Source: Acidobacteriota bacterium
Lineage (GTDB): Bacteria; Acidobacteriota; Terriglobia; Bryobacterales; UBA6623
Direction of reading: 5' to 3'
Length of the DNA stretch: 64,000 nucleotides
NCBI GenBank assembly: GCA_016125275.1
Contig: WGMB01000002.1
Location: 503,231-567,230 of the forward strand
Part shown: positions 23,757 to 31,733 of the stretch, one piece after another
Numbering within the stretch: the stretch's first letter is position 1
How the letters are laid out: every line of letters starts with the position of its first letter
Program-made: the position numbers and the translations under genes
Notes under the pieces: generated by a model
What the model saw: the letters and a program-made list of their open reading frames with translations, nothing else
Database searches by the model: none
Told to the model about the DNA's origin: nothing

Positions 23757-24422
23757 ATGCTCCGTCCCCTACTCGCCGCCACCCTCGTCCTGCCCCTGGG
23801 CATCCTTTCCCTGTGGGCTCAGGACAATCCGGCCTACCGCAAGGTGGTCGACAATCCGGCCCTGCCGAGGGTGTTGCTGATCGGGGATTCGATCTCCGTG
23901 GGATACACCGTGCCGACCCAGGACCTGCTCAAGGGCGTGGCCAACGTCCACCGCATTCCCGAGAACGGCGGGCCGACGATCAAGGGCCTCGAAAAGATCG
24001 ACGAGTGGCTGGGCTCCTCGAAGTGGGACGTAATCCACTTCAACTGGGGGCTGCACGACTTGAAGTTCATGGACGACGGCAAGCACCAGGTCGCGCTGGC
24101 CGACTACGAGCGCAATCTGGAGACGCTGACCAAGCGGCTGGAGAAGACCGGCGCCAAGCTGATTTGGGCCTCGACCACGCCGGTTCCCTCCGCCAAGGTT
24201 TCGCCGCCGCGCAAGGACTCCGACGTGGTCGCCTACAACCAAGCCGCCGCGCGGGTGATGCAGCGCCACGGCATCCCAACCGACGACCTCTACGGCCTCG
24301 CCAAGCCGATTCTGGGGATGATTCAGCGGCCGGCCAACGTGCACTACACGCCCGAGGGGTCCAAGGACTTGGCCGAGCAGGTGGTCGCCAGCATCCGCAA
24401 GCAGTTGGAGCCGAAGCGTTGA
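23757..24422 (+). CDS. Secreted SGNH/GDSL hydrolase
   Basis: 221 residues with a Sec signal peptide (1-21, ending SLWAQ). Block I is LLIGDSISVGY with nucleophile Ser45. HFNWGLHDLK corresponds to the Asn-containing block III, and NVHYTPEGSK near the C-terminus carries the catalytic His; the usual Asp of the DxxH motif is replaced by Ala/Asn. Such enzymes are often carbohydrate esterases. Its TGA overlaps the TTG start of the oxidoreductase (TTGA), so all three genes here are translationally coupled. Likely role: periplasmic de-esterification of a sugar or polyol that the next two enzymes process. Confidence 0.9.
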   Translation: MLRPLLAATLVLPLGILSLWAQDNPAYRKVVDNPALPRVLLIGDSISVGYTVPTQDLLKGVANVHRIPENGGPTIKGLEKIDEWLGSSKWDVIHFNWGLHDLKFMDDGKHQVALADYERNLETLTKRLEKTGAKLIWASTTPVPSAKVSPPRKDSDVVAYNQAAARVMQRHGIPTDDLYGLAKPILGMIQRPANVHYTPEGSKDLAEQVVASIRKQLEPKR

Positions 24423-25666
24423 CGAGCGTCGACGCCCTGATGGTAGGGACCGGCGAGTACACCACCGGTTACGTCCACGGAGCCGCCGCGCAGTCCGACA
24501 AGGGCGCCGGGGTGGTGGGGCTGACGCTGTTCGACCTGCGCCGCCAGGGCAAGCTCGGCCGGCTGCTGATGGCCGGAACGAGCGGCACGAAGTTTCCCGG
24601 CGTGCGGGAGCATTTGGAGCGCGTGATCGGCCGTCGCTACGGCCTGGACGCCACCTTCGAGTCCTACCCGGCCGATGATGTGCAGCGCGACCCGCAAGCC
24701 TACGCGGCGGCGCTCGACACGCTCTCCGCCGGAGACGTCGTTACCGTCTTCACTCCCGACGACACGCATTTCGCCATCGCCTTGGCCGCCATCGAGCGCG
24801 GCTGCCACGTGCTGATCGCCAAGCCGCTGGTCAAGACGGTCGCCGAGCACCTGGAGCTGCTGGCCGCCGCCGAGCGCCACGACGTCCTGGTCGCGATGGA
24901 GGTCCACAAGCGCTGGGACCCGATCTACGTGGACGCCCGGGACCGCATCCGGCAGTTCGGCGACTTCAGTTTCTTCCAGTCCTACATGAGCCAGCCCAAG
25001 ACCCAGCTCGAGACCTTTCGAGCCTGGGCCGGCAAGTCCAGCGACATCAGCTACTACCTCAACGCCCACCACATCGACTTCCACCTGTGGGCCGCCGGCG
25101 CCTTTGCGCGCCCGGAGCGGGTGCGCGCCTCCGCCGCCGACGGCTACGCCCGCGCCCAGGGGCTACCGACCGAGGACACGATTACGCTGACGGTCGACTG
25201 GCGCAATTTGAAGAGCGGCAACTGCGGCACAGCCCTCTATACCGCGAGCTGGATCGCGCCCACCGCGGACGTACACTCTCAGCAGCGCTTCTTCTACATG
25301 GGGCACAAGGGCGAGGCGACGGTCGACCAAGCGCACCGCGGCTACACGCTGGCGACCGACGCGGCCGGTTACAAGTCCGCCAATCCGCTGTTCATGAAGT
25401 ACGAGCCCGACGCCGACGGCCGCTTCGCCGGGCAGTCCGGCTACGGCTACCGCTCGATCGAGGATTTCGTGGAAGCGGCCCGAGCCATCCGCGAGGGGCG
25501 CAGCCGGCCGAGCGACTTCGACGGCAAGCTCGCCACCGTGGGCGACACCGTGGCGGCCACGGCCGTGCTCGAAGCCGGCCGGCGCAGCCTCGACGCCGAC
25601 GGAGCCGCCGTCGCCATCCGCTACGACGAAGCCGGCCGCGTCGCCGGTCTGGAGACCGTTCGATGA
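24419..25666 (+). CDS. Gfo/Idh/MocA-family oxidoreductase
   Basis: A 415-residue cytoplasmic enzyme. The N-terminal Rossmann fold begins VDALMVGTGEYTTG (dinucleotide-binding loop). The family signature HVLIAKPLVKTVAEH (E-K-P replaced by A-K-P) is near residue 140, and AMEVHKRWDP and YLNAHHIDFHLW contribute to the substrate site. It would oxidise or reduce a sugar or cyclitol with NAD(P). TTG 24419 is chosen because GGAG lies 8 nt upstream and because the beta-strand before the glycine loop needs these residues; an ATG seven codons later would cut it. It is between the SGNH hydrolase and the PIG-L deacetylase, with 4-bp overlaps on both sides. Confidence 0.9.
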   Translation: MTSVDALMVGTGEYTTGYVHGAAAQSDKGAGVVGLTLFDLRRQGKLGRLLMAGTSGTKFPGVREHLERVIGRRYGLDATFESYPADDVQRDPQAYAAALDTLSAGDVVTVFTPDDTHFAIALAAIERGCHVLIAKPLVKTVAEHLELLAAAERHDVLVAMEVHKRWDPIYVDARDRIRQFGDFSFFQSYMSQPKTQLETFRAWAGKSSDISYYLNAHHIDFHLWAAGAFARPERVRASAADGYARAQGLPTEDTITLTVDWRNLKSGNCGTALYTASWIAPTADVHSQQRFFYMGHKGEATVDQAHRGYTLATDAAGYKSANPLFMKYEPDADGRFAGQSGYGYRSIEDFVEAARAIREGRSRPSDFDGKLATVGDTVAATAVLEAGRRSLDADGAAVAIRYDEAGRVAGLETVR

Positions 25667-26349
25667 CCATCCTCGCCATCGGCTCGCACTACGACGACAT
25701 CGTCTTCGGCATCCCCGGGGTTCTGCTGCAGGCGATCGACCAAGGCCACCGGGTGGTGATTCTGGCGCTGCTGGGCGACTACACCAATTGGCCGCCGGTG
25801 GACGGCCGGGCGCAGAAGCTGGTGGAAGATACGCGCGCGCTGGCCGAGGAGGTCGGCGCGGAGATGCGCTTTCTCCACTACGCCTCCATGCACCTGCGCT
25901 TCGAGCAGGCGGCCATCCAGGCGGCGGCCGAGGTCGTGGTGGAGGTGGCGCCGGAGACGGCCTTCCTGCTGTGGCCCGACGACAGCCACCCCGACCACGA
26001 AGCCGCCTCGCGCATCGCCAAGGTCGCCCTGCACGGCGCGAACCGGCTGATCGGGGCCGACAAGTGGCGTCCGCCGCGGCGGATGTATCAGTTCGACAAC
26101 GGCCCGGGCCATACGATCGGCTTCGAGCCCAACGTGTACGTGGATGTTTCAGAGCAGTGGGACCGGGCGGCCGCCTGGCTCGGCAAGACGATGGCGGCCA
26201 TGCGCGGGGTCCGGTACGACCCGAGCAAGCCGGACGCCGCCATCGACACCAAGCGCATTCTGGCCGAGTACCGCGGCAAGGCCTGCGGGGCGCGCTACGC
26301 CGAGGCGCTGCGCAGCGTCCGCAACTACCCGCAGAAGCTGTTCAGCTAG
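25663..26349 (+). CDS. PIG-L-family zinc deacetylase
   Basis: A 228-residue enzyme of the LmbE/PIG-L family, which removes acetyl groups from N-acetylglucosaminyl compounds. The zinc site is visible as HYDDIVFG near residue 9 (family AHPDD) and WPDDSHPDHEAA near residue 107. There is no signal peptide, so it acts in the cytoplasm. ATG 25663 overlaps the oxidoreductase stop (ATGA). Together with the oxidoreductase and SGNH hydrolase it suggests processing of an acylated amino sugar; the exact substrate cannot be read from sequence. Confidence 0.93.
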   Translation: MTILAIGSHYDDIVFGIPGVLLQAIDQGHRVVILALLGDYTNWPPVDGRAQKLVEDTRALAEEVGAEMRFLHYASMHLRFEQAAIQAAAEVVVEVAPETAFLLWPDDSHPDHEAASRIAKVALHGANRLIGADKWRPPRRMYQFDNGPGHTIGFEPNVYVDVSEQWDRAAAWLGKTMAAMRGVRYDPSKPDAAIDTKRILAEYRGKACGARYAEALRSVRNYPQKLFS

Positions 26350-26357
26350 CGCGAGGC

Positions 26358-28058
26358 TCAGTCCATCCGGCGGTAGACGATCTTGCCGCCCAGGATGGTC
26401 ATGCGCGGCTCGATGGAGCGGATCTGCTCCGCCGGGCACTGCAAAAAGTCTTCGTCGATGACCACCATGTCGGCTAGTTTGCCGACCTCGATCGAGCCGC
26501 GGTCCTTCTCCACGCGCTGCAGCTCGGCCGCCCAGATGGTGTGCATGCGCAGGGCTTCCTCGCGTGAGACGGCCTCTTCTTCCACGTAGAGCGGGGTGGC
26601 GTTCAGGCGCTCGCGGGTGACGGCCATCCACATCTGGAAGAAAGGGTTGTAGGGGTTGACGGCGGTGTTCTTGTCGAAGCCGATCATGTGATCGCTGCCG
26701 CCGGCCACCTTCACGCCCGCGTCCAGGTAGGACCGCAGCGGGATGAAGTAGCGCATCCCCTCCCAGCCCATCACTTGCTCGAGGGCGGCGCCGTCGAAGT
26801 AGAGCCAAGGCATCTGGACGTCGGCCAGCACGCCCAGGTCGGCGGCCTTCTGGATCGCCGCCGGGCTCTGAAAGCTGGCGTGCATCAGGTGGTGGCGCTC
26901 ACCGGAGATGGGCCGGTCCATATTGAGCTCTTCCATCACGTCCAGAAACGTGTCGACCGCGCCGCCGCCCTGGCAGTGGGCGGTGAGCTGCCAGCCCTTC
27001 TCGCGGGCCTTGCGGTAGATCGCCAGCAGCTTTTCCGGGCCGACGAAGCGCATGCCCACGTTGTCGGGGTTGGTCATGCCGTAGAGGCGCTTGCCAAACT
27101 CGCCGTAGGGATGCCGCTGGTAGGCTGTGCCGATGGTCATGCCGCCGTCGAGGGTCACCTTGTAGGCGCCGAAGCGCAGCATGTCGTCGCCGGAGCCGGT
27201 GGTGAAGTCAGCGTCGCGCAGGTCCTTGAGGATCTCGCCGAACGGCTTGGAGGCGCCGGGACGCCAAGTCATCACCACGCGAAGCGGCAGGCGGCCTTGC
27301 TCGTGGAGCTGACGGTAGAGGGCGATCTGGTCCCAGTCCACTGCGCGGTCGCCGACGGCGGTGAGCCCGGCGGCGCGGTAGCGCTCGAGCATCGCCTGCA
27401 AGGCCTCCAACTTCTCCTCGTGGCTGAAACCGGCGCTCTCGCCGACCGGCGGCAGCAGCCCGCGGGCGTTCTTGAGGATGCCGTTGGGCTCGCCGCTGGA
27501 GTCCACGACGATCTCTCCGCCGGGAGGATGCGCGGTGTAGCGCGTGATGTTGGCCAGCTCGAGCGCCTTGGAGTTGACGACCACGGTATAGCTGGCGTCG
27601 AACAGCACCGGGTGGTCGGCGGTCACGTCGAGCACGTCCTTGGTCGGCATCTGCATCTCGGCCAGGCGGGTGGGGAAGGTGCGCGGGACGACGATCCACT
27701 CGCCCTTCGGCGTCTTCTCGGCCTGGGCCCGGATGTAGCTCTGGATGGCGGCGAAGGAATCCAGCGGCGGCAAGGGCTCGCGAAACTCGCTCAACCCGGC
27801 CGACAGAGCGTGGACGTGGGAATCGACCAACCCCGGCAGAACCGTCTTGCCCTCCAGGTCGAACAGAGCGGCGCCGTCGGCCTGGGCCTGCTGGACCAGC
27901 TTGGCCGAGGCGCCGACGGCTACGATGCGCCCGTCGCGGACGGCCACCGCCTCGGCGACGCTCATCGCCGGGTCGGCCGTGACGACTTTACCGTTGTGAA
28001 ATGTGATGTCCTGCCCGAGCAGGGCGACGGGCAGTAAAACCCACAGAAATCGCAACAT
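26358..28058 (-). CDS. Exported amidohydrolase, YtcJ-like
   Basis: 566 residues starting with a short signal peptide (MLRFLWVLLPVALLGQ). The metal-dependent hydrolase fold shows the PGLVDSHVH motif (about residue 70), the AHCQGGGAVD block, GERHHLMHASF and GGSDHMIGFDKN with the catalytic Asp. Members of the YtcJ/exoenzyme-regulatory AepA group hydrolyse amide-type bonds of poorly known substrates. A TACAAT box ends 10 nt before ATG 28058, so a very short leader is likely. It is convergent with the PIG-L operon, leaving 8 bp between stops. Confidence 0.92.
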   Translation of the reverse strand: MLRFLWVLLPVALLGQDITFHNGKVVTADPAMSVAEAVAVRDGRIVAVGASAKLVQQAQADGAALFDLEGKTVLPGLVDSHVHALSAGLSEFREPLPPLDSFAAIQSYIRAQAEKTPKGEWIVVPRTFPTRLAEMQMPTKDVLDVTADHPVLFDASYTVVVNSKALELANITRYTAHPPGGEIVVDSSGEPNGILKNARGLLPPVGESAGFSHEEKLEALQAMLERYRAAGLTAVGDRAVDWDQIALYRQLHEQGRLPLRVVMTWRPGASKPFGEILKDLRDADFTTGSGDDMLRFGAYKVTLDGGMTIGTAYQRHPYGEFGKRLYGMTNPDNVGMRFVGPEKLLAIYRKAREKGWQLTAHCQGGGAVDTFLDVMEELNMDRPISGERHHLMHASFQSPAAIQKAADLGVLADVQMPWLYFDGAALEQVMGWEGMRYFIPLRSYLDAGVKVAGGSDHMIGFDKNTAVNPYNPFFQMWMAVTRERLNATPLYVEEEAVSREEALRMHTIWAAELQRVEKDRGSIEVGKLADMVVIDEDFLQCPAEQIRSIEPRMTILGGKIVYRRMD

Positions 28059-28068
28059 AGCTACGCGA

Positions 28069-28074
28069 ATTGTA
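28069..28074 (-). promoter_or_regulatory. -10 box TACAAT 10 nt before the amidohydrolase start
   Basis: Read on the minus strand, TACAAT is followed by 10 nt and ATG 28058. No good -35 was found. Confidence 0.35.
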
Positions 28075-28175
28075 GCGTGCGCCGGCGCGGCGGGAACGGC
28101 GGCGGGCTCGTGGCGGCTCTCATTTTCAGGGATCTCTCGTCCACGAGCTACGTACCGATTCAGGAGAACCCGCCG

Positions 28176-28889
28176 ATGCCCTCCAAGCTGCAAACCTCGC
28201 CATCCTCCGTCTTCGTCGTGCTGACCGCCGCGCTCTGCCTGTGGGGCGTAGTGACGAGCGACGCCGCCGACCCCGTCTTGAACGTCCGCGTCTACGACTA
28301 CGCCGACGTGGAACCCAATCTGGTGCGCAAAGCCCAGAGGGTGGCCGCGGAGGTACTTGCAAAGGCCGGCGTCACGACGGCTTGGGCGCAGTGCCGCACG
28401 GCGGTTTCCGAGGTGCACGACGCCTCCTGCCGCCGGCCGGCCGACGCCCTGGTGCTGCAGATGCGCCTGCACAACGAGACGCAGCGCAAGGCCCTGCAGC
28501 AGGGCCCGCGGGATTTCGGCTACGCGGCGGCGTCTGCGACGGGGCTGGGCGTGGTGGCGGGCGTGTTCTTCGACCGCGCCAAGACGTTGTCTGAGAACCA
28601 CCGCCGCGACCTGGGGACGGTGCTGGGCCATCTGGTGGCGCACGAGCTCGGCCATCTGCTGCTGGGGGCGAACAGCCACGCCCGAGACGGGTTGATGGCG
28701 GCGGTGTGGCGGGGCGACCACTTGCAGCGCGCCGCCATGGGCGGGCTGCGGTTCGATGAGAGCCAGGGGATGGCGATGCAGCGGCAGATCGGCCTGCGCG
28801 CGGTGGAGAGCGAACGGACGGCCGTGACGCTGGCCGCGGCGTCGGATCGGGCCGTCGATTGGCCGCCCTGCCTGCGTCCGGGGGACTGA
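28176..28889 (+). CDS. Secreted zincin-like protein
   Basis: 237 residues with a signal peptide (about 1-30, ending DAA-D). The motif HELGHLLLGANSH near residue 157 is a zinc HExxH with a later His; the spacing to the third His is two residues longer than in classical metzincins (HExxHxxGxxH). It is followed by DGLM, a possible Met-turn. This pattern suggests a secreted metallopeptidase of unknown substrate. CAGGAG lies about 9 nt upstream of ATG 28176. The gene is followed 130 bp later by two more genes of the same orientation, one a clear metzincin. Confidence 0.78.
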   Translation: MPSKLQTSPSSVFVVLTAALCLWGVVTSDAADPVLNVRVYDYADVEPNLVRKAQRVAAEVLAKAGVTTAWAQCRTAVSEVHDASCRRPADALVLQMRLHNETQRKALQQGPRDFGYAAASATGLGVVAGVFFDRAKTLSENHRRDLGTVLGHLVAHELGHLLLGANSHARDGLMAAVWRGDHLQRAAMGGLRFDESQGMAMQRQIGLRAVESERTAVTLAAASDRAVDWPPCLRPGD

Positions 28890-29019
28890 AGACGCCGCGG
28901 GAATGATGTTGGAGCGACGCGCCGCCGATAGAGCGGAGAGGGCCGCTCGGCCGCGCGCCGGGCCGCCCGATTGCGCCCGCGCACTAGGCGTGAGGACCGC
29001 GATCCAGGAAACTGTCCTC

Positions 29020-29586
29020 ATGAAACGTCTCCCCCTCCTCGCTCTCGCGCCCCTTGCTGTGGCGGCGGCCGGCTGGCTGGAAGCCGCCTCGGTCCCTCGC
29101 CTGGAGCTGTCCGAGATCGTCGCGCGCTCGCCGCGCATCGTGCAGGGCCGCGTGGTGCGCACCTGGTCCGGATGGGACGCCGGGCATCGCGCGATCTGGA
29201 CGCACGCCGAGGTCGCCGTCAGCCGAGACCTGCGCGGCGGCGCCGGGTCGAGGGTCGTCATCAGCGAGCTCGGCGGCGTGGCGGACGGCTTGGAGATGCA
29301 CGCGCCGGGAGCGCCGCGGCTGCGCGCCGGCGACGAGGCGGTGCTGTTCGCCTATCCCACGGCCACCGGCCTGTGGCGGCTGCGCGGCTGGAGCCAAGGC
29401 CTGCGGCGCATCGAGCGGGACGCCTCCGGCCGGGCGCTGGTGCGCACGGCGGAGCCCGGCGTGGTCGGTTTGGAGAAGGTGGGGCCGACGGCGGCCGCGT
29501 CCCTTCCGCGTACGGTCGCCTCGGAGCCGCTGGAGGCCTTCCTGACGCGGGTGGAGGCGCTGCTGGCGCGGGAGGCGGGGCGATGA
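29020..29586 (+). CDS. Unknown secreted protein paired with a metzincin
   Basis: 188 residues with a signal peptide (MKRLPLLALAPLAVAAAGWLE). The mature protein is predicted beta-rich (IVQGRVVRTWSGWD, SRVVISELGGVADG, GDEAVLFAYPT) with no cysteine and no catalytic motif I know. Its stop overlaps the ATG of the metzincin gene by 4 bp (ATGA). The tight coupling suggests an accessory role, such as an inhibitor, chaperone or substrate-presenting partner; this is inference. Confidence 0.7.
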   Translation: MKRLPLLALAPLAVAAAGWLEAASVPRLELSEIVARSPRIVQGRVVRTWSGWDAGHRAIWTHAEVAVSRDLRGGAGSRVVISELGGVADGLEMHAPGAPRLRAGDEAVLFAYPTATGLWRLRGWSQGLRRIERDASGRALVRTAEPGVVGLEKVGPTAAASLPRTVASEPLEAFLTRVEALLAREAGR

Positions 29587-31676
29587 ACCGCAAGGCCCTG
29601 ATCGCGCTGCTGGGCGCGGCCGTCGCCGTCGCGCTGCCGGGCTACGTGCGCGAGACCAACTCCCGCGGCGCCTTGGTGTCGCGGTCGGACGTCACCGAGC
29701 TGCGCTTCGAGATCAACGACCGCACCGCCGCCGGCATGACCAACGCCGACGGTGACGTGATTATCACCCCGAGCAGCGATCCCCTGACCGCGCTGCGCAC
29801 GGCGACCGAACGCTGGAACGCCATCTCGCAGTCGCGGGTCTTCTTTCAGCCGCTCACGCTCACGCCGGACGGGCCCAACGGCGGCGATCGGCGCCACATC
29901 ATCACCTTCGTCGACACGCCCGAGGCGCGCGACATCGTGGGCGACGCCACCGCCGTCACGCTCTTCTTCTCCACCGCCGACGGCAGCATCGTCGATAGCG
30001 ACATCTACTTCAGCCCCAAGATCCTGGACGCGGACGGCAACCTCGAGCCGTTCGCCACCAACGGCGCGCCGGGCACGCACGACATTCTCTCCAACGCCAT
30101 CCATGAGCTGGGCCACTGCTTCGGTATGAACCACACGAATGTTCTGGGCGCGACGATGTTCCAGTTCGGTCGCGTGGGCGAGACCTTCGCCGGCACGCTC
30201 AGCGCCGACGATGTCGCCTTTACGGCCGACGTCTACCCGACCCCGGACGGCCAGAGCGGCTATGGGCGCATCCGCGGCACGGCGTTGCTCGACGGCGGCC
30301 AGCCGATCCGCGGCGGGATGGTGGCGGCGTCGGACGCTTGGACGGGGGTGGTGATCGGGGCTCTGACGGACCTGACGACGGGCCAGTATGAGCTGCTGGC
30401 GCCGCCGGGGAACTATGTGGTGTACGTCGAGCCGCTCGACGGCCCGGTGACGCCCCGCAACCTGAGCCTGGAGGACGCGGCGGTGACGCTGCCCTTCCAG
30501 CCAGCGCGATTCGGCGGGGCCGACGGCGGCCAAACCGTGACGGTGAGCGCCGGCGGGGTGGCCGTAGCCGATCTCACCGCGCAGGCCGGAGAGCCTGCTC
30601 TCAGCGTGGAGCTGCTGGGGCTGACGGTGGGATCGAAGATCCTGCTGGGGCAAGGGCCGCGCCTCCTCTCCAGCGGGCAGGAGACGATCTCGCTGTGGGG
30701 TCCGGGCCTGGAGAACGTCGCGGCGGACGGCGTGGAGGTGTTGGGGCCGGACGTGGCGCTGGTGCCGGGCAGCGTGCTGTTCGAGCCGCGGCTGGCGACC
30801 CAGGGCTACCCGGGGGCGCTGCGCTTCAAGGTCAATGTCGAGGAGCCGGCGGCGCCGTCGCAGGCCGTACCGGGCGGCTCGCTGTCGACGATTCTGATCC
30901 GCTCCGGGGGGCGCACGGCCGCCTACACGGCAGCGCTCGTGGTGGAGCCGATCACGGTGTCGCCGCCGACGTTCTCGGCCGACGGCGTGGCCAACGCGGC
31001 CAGCTTTCTGGCGGGGCCGGTGGCGCCGGGCGAGCTGGTTTCGATTTTCGGGCTCGATCTGGGGCCGGAGACGCCGCTCTCGGCCAACGGCTTCGACCCC
31101 GACACGGGCCTGCTGGCGACCACGCTCGGCGGCGTGGAGGTGAGCTTCGACGGCGTGCCCGCTCCGCTGGTGTTCGTCTCCCAGCAGCAGATCAACTTGC
31201 AGGTCCCCTACGAGACGGCCGGACGGTCGTCGACGAACGTGGCGATCCGCAACGGCGGCGTCGCCGGCGCGACGGTCTCGGTTCCGGTGGCCGCCACCGC
31301 CCCGGGAATCTTCGTGATCCAGGGGACGGCGGGAGCCATCCTCAATCAGAACGGCTCGCTGAACTCGGCCGCCAGCCCCGAACAGCGCGGGCATGTGGTG
31401 GTGGTCTACGGCGTCGGCCAAGGGCTGGTGAACCCTTCGATCGCCACCGGCGCCCCGGCGACGGGCGAATTGCGGCGGCGCGACGACGTGACGGCTGTGG
31501 TCGGCGACCGGCCGGCGACGGTGCTGTTTGCGGGCCTGGCGCCGGGATTCGTCGGGCTGCTGCAGGTGAACCTGATGCTGCCGGCGGACGCTCCCACCGG
31601 TGACGCGGTTCCGATCCGCATTGCGGTGGACGGCAAGGCGAGCCAAACCGGCGTGACGGTTTCGATCGCGCCGTAG
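29583..31676 (+). CDS. Metzincin-like protease with C-terminal TIGR03437 domain
   Basis: 697 residues. An N-terminal signal peptide is followed by a matrixin-like domain (about 35-215) with the full metzincin zinc site HELGHCFGMNH (about residues 176-186) and a Met-turn in GATMFQF. A carboxypeptidase-regulatory-like segment (GYGRIRGTALLDG...) follows. The C-terminal 230 residues are the Solibacter-type TIGR03437 domain (GVANAASFLAGPVAPGELVSIFG, QINLQVPYE). The same C-terminal domain sits on two other secreted proteins in this window, so it is probably a shared sorting or surface module. Likely role: extracellular proteolysis. Confidence 0.88.
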   Translation: MNRKALIALLGAAVAVALPGYVRETNSRGALVSRSDVTELRFEINDRTAAGMTNADGDVIITPSSDPLTALRTATERWNAISQSRVFFQPLTLTPDGPNGGDRRHIITFVDTPEARDIVGDATAVTLFFSTADGSIVDSDIYFSPKILDADGNLEPFATNGAPGTHDILSNAIHELGHCFGMNHTNVLGATMFQFGRVGETFAGTLSADDVAFTADVYPTPDGQSGYGRIRGTALLDGGQPIRGGMVAASDAWTGVVIGALTDLTTGQYELLAPPGNYVVYVEPLDGPVTPRNLSLEDAAVTLPFQPARFGGADGGQTVTVSAGGVAVADLTAQAGEPALSVELLGLTVGSKILLGQGPRLLSSGQETISLWGPGLENVAADGVEVLGPDVALVPGSVLFEPRLATQGYPGALRFKVNVEEPAAPSQAVPGGSLSTILIRSGGRTAAYTAALVVEPITVSPPTFSADGVANAASFLAGPVAPGELVSIFGLDLGPETPLSANGFDPDTGLLATTLGGVEVSFDGVPAPLVFVSQQQINLQVPYETAGRSSTNVAIRNGGVAGATVSVPVAATAPGIFVIQGTAGAILNQNGSLNSAASPEQRGHVVVVYGVGQGLVNPSIATGAPATGELRRRDDVTAVVGDRPATVLFAGLAPGFVGLLQVNLMLPADAPTGDAVPIRIAVDGKASQTGVTVSIAP

Positions 31677-31733
31677 GGCGGTTGGCCAAGGGCGCCGTTG
31701 GGCGGCTTGCGGCGGTGCGGAACGCGCAGTAGC

